From: Streptomyces sp. T12
GTDB taxonomy: Bacteria > Actinomycetota > Actinomycetes > Streptomycetales > Streptomycetaceae
Direction: 5' to 3'
DNA: 64,000 nucleotides
Assembly: GCF_028736035.1 (NCBI RefSeq)
Contig: NZ_CP117866.1
Coordinates: 5,332,001-5,396,000 of the forward strand
Of the stretch, positions 63,811 through 64,000 are shown in pieces. Each line of letters opens with the position of its first letter. The first letter of the stretch is position 1. The notes beneath the pieces were generated by a model that worked only from the letters and a program-made list of their open reading frames with translations, searched no databases and was not told the origin of the DNA. The position numbers and the translations under genes are program-made.

Positions 63811-64000
63811 CCACCGCCAAGCGCGACACGTACACGCCGGAGACGCTGCTCTCCGTCGCCGTGCAGGTCTTCAACGAGCGTGGCTACGACGGCACCTCCA
63901 TGGAGCACCTCTCCAAGGCGGCCGGAATCTCCAAGTCGTCGATCTACCACCACGTCAGCGGCAAGGAGGAGCTGCTGCGCCGCGCCGTCAGCCGGGCGCT
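63807..64000 (+). CDS. TetR/AcrR family regulator (3' end outside window)
   Basis: The first 64 residues show a TetR helix-turn-helix: TPETLLSVAVQVFNERGYDG, TSMEHLSKAAGISKSSIYHH, then VSGKEELLRRAVSRAL. The ligand domain lies beyond the window. ATG 63807 overlaps the dehydrogenase stop. Coupling to a phenylacetate-type gene and the palindrome at 62213-62232 suggest it is the local (PaaR-like) repressor, responding to an acyl-CoA (inference). Confidence 0.9.
   Translation, partial: MTTAKRDTYTPETLLSVAVQVFNERGYDGTSMEHLSKAAGISKSSIYHHVSGKEELLRRAVSRA

Overview
This is a 64 kb stretch of a Streptomyces (or very close actinomycete) chromosome just beside the replication origin. The evidence is very high G+C with strong third-position bias, the gyrB-gyrA-DUF3566-tRNA-Ile order, a DLW-39 small protein, crgA, class E sortases, and the fhaA-fhaB-pstP-rodA-pbpA-pknB block. 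The gene order resembles what I recall of the S. coelicolor SCO3874 to SCO3835 interval; I could not align them. The window enters inside gyrB and ends inside a TetR gene.

Layout. 0-5.5 kb: gyrase genes, a membrane protein and tRNA-Ile. 5.6-12.3 kb: a VOC protein, an AAA ATPase, small secreted proteins, DLW-39, a surface protein, a membrane Ser/Thr kinase, an XRE regulator with a perfect dyad at its promoter, and tRNA-Ala. 12.7-14.6 kb: a translationally coupled trio (small protein, sigma factor, unknown protein) followed by three parS-like sites. 14.7-24.5 kb: DUF5324, cyclophilin, rhomboid protease, a DnaA-box cluster, crgA, DUF881, three class E sortases around pabA, a TnpB element lodged between two sortases, and a compositionally atypical islet with a secreted protein. 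25-33.2 kb: the cell-wall and cell-division signalling operon (PASTA kinase, PBP2, RodA, PP2C phosphatase, two FHA proteins), all on the minus strand. 33.7 kb: tRNA-Leu.

34-49 kb is an accessory 'dormancy/redox' island. Intact genes: a NarL/DevR-type response regulator, a GAF histidine kinase, a CBS-BON protein, a cyclic-nucleotide-binding protein, an N-terminal-GNAT acyl-CoA synthetase-like acetyltransferase, a flavodoxin, a STAS protein, a flavin-binding protein and pyruvate phosphate dikinase. Broken genes: a hydroxyacid dehydrogenase, a SulP transporter, a GAPDH, a second CBS-BON protein, an Rv1733c-like protein and three universal stress protein fragments. Most of its promoter regions carry a shared inverted repeat, GGGCC-N4-GGCCC. 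I propose this as the binding site of the island's own two-component regulator. It is the most interesting signal in the window.

49-64 kb: DUF1304, a GT87-like membrane protein, azoreductase with divergent HxlR regulator, DUF2252, a J-domain protein with a probable leaderless start, a frameshifted rhodanese, an acyl-CoA dehydrogenase behind a KstR-like operator, a DUF5819-HTTM-TrmH operon, and a phenylacetate-type locus (paaN, 3-hydroxyacyl-CoA dehydrogenase, TetR) with a palindromic operator between the divergent genes.
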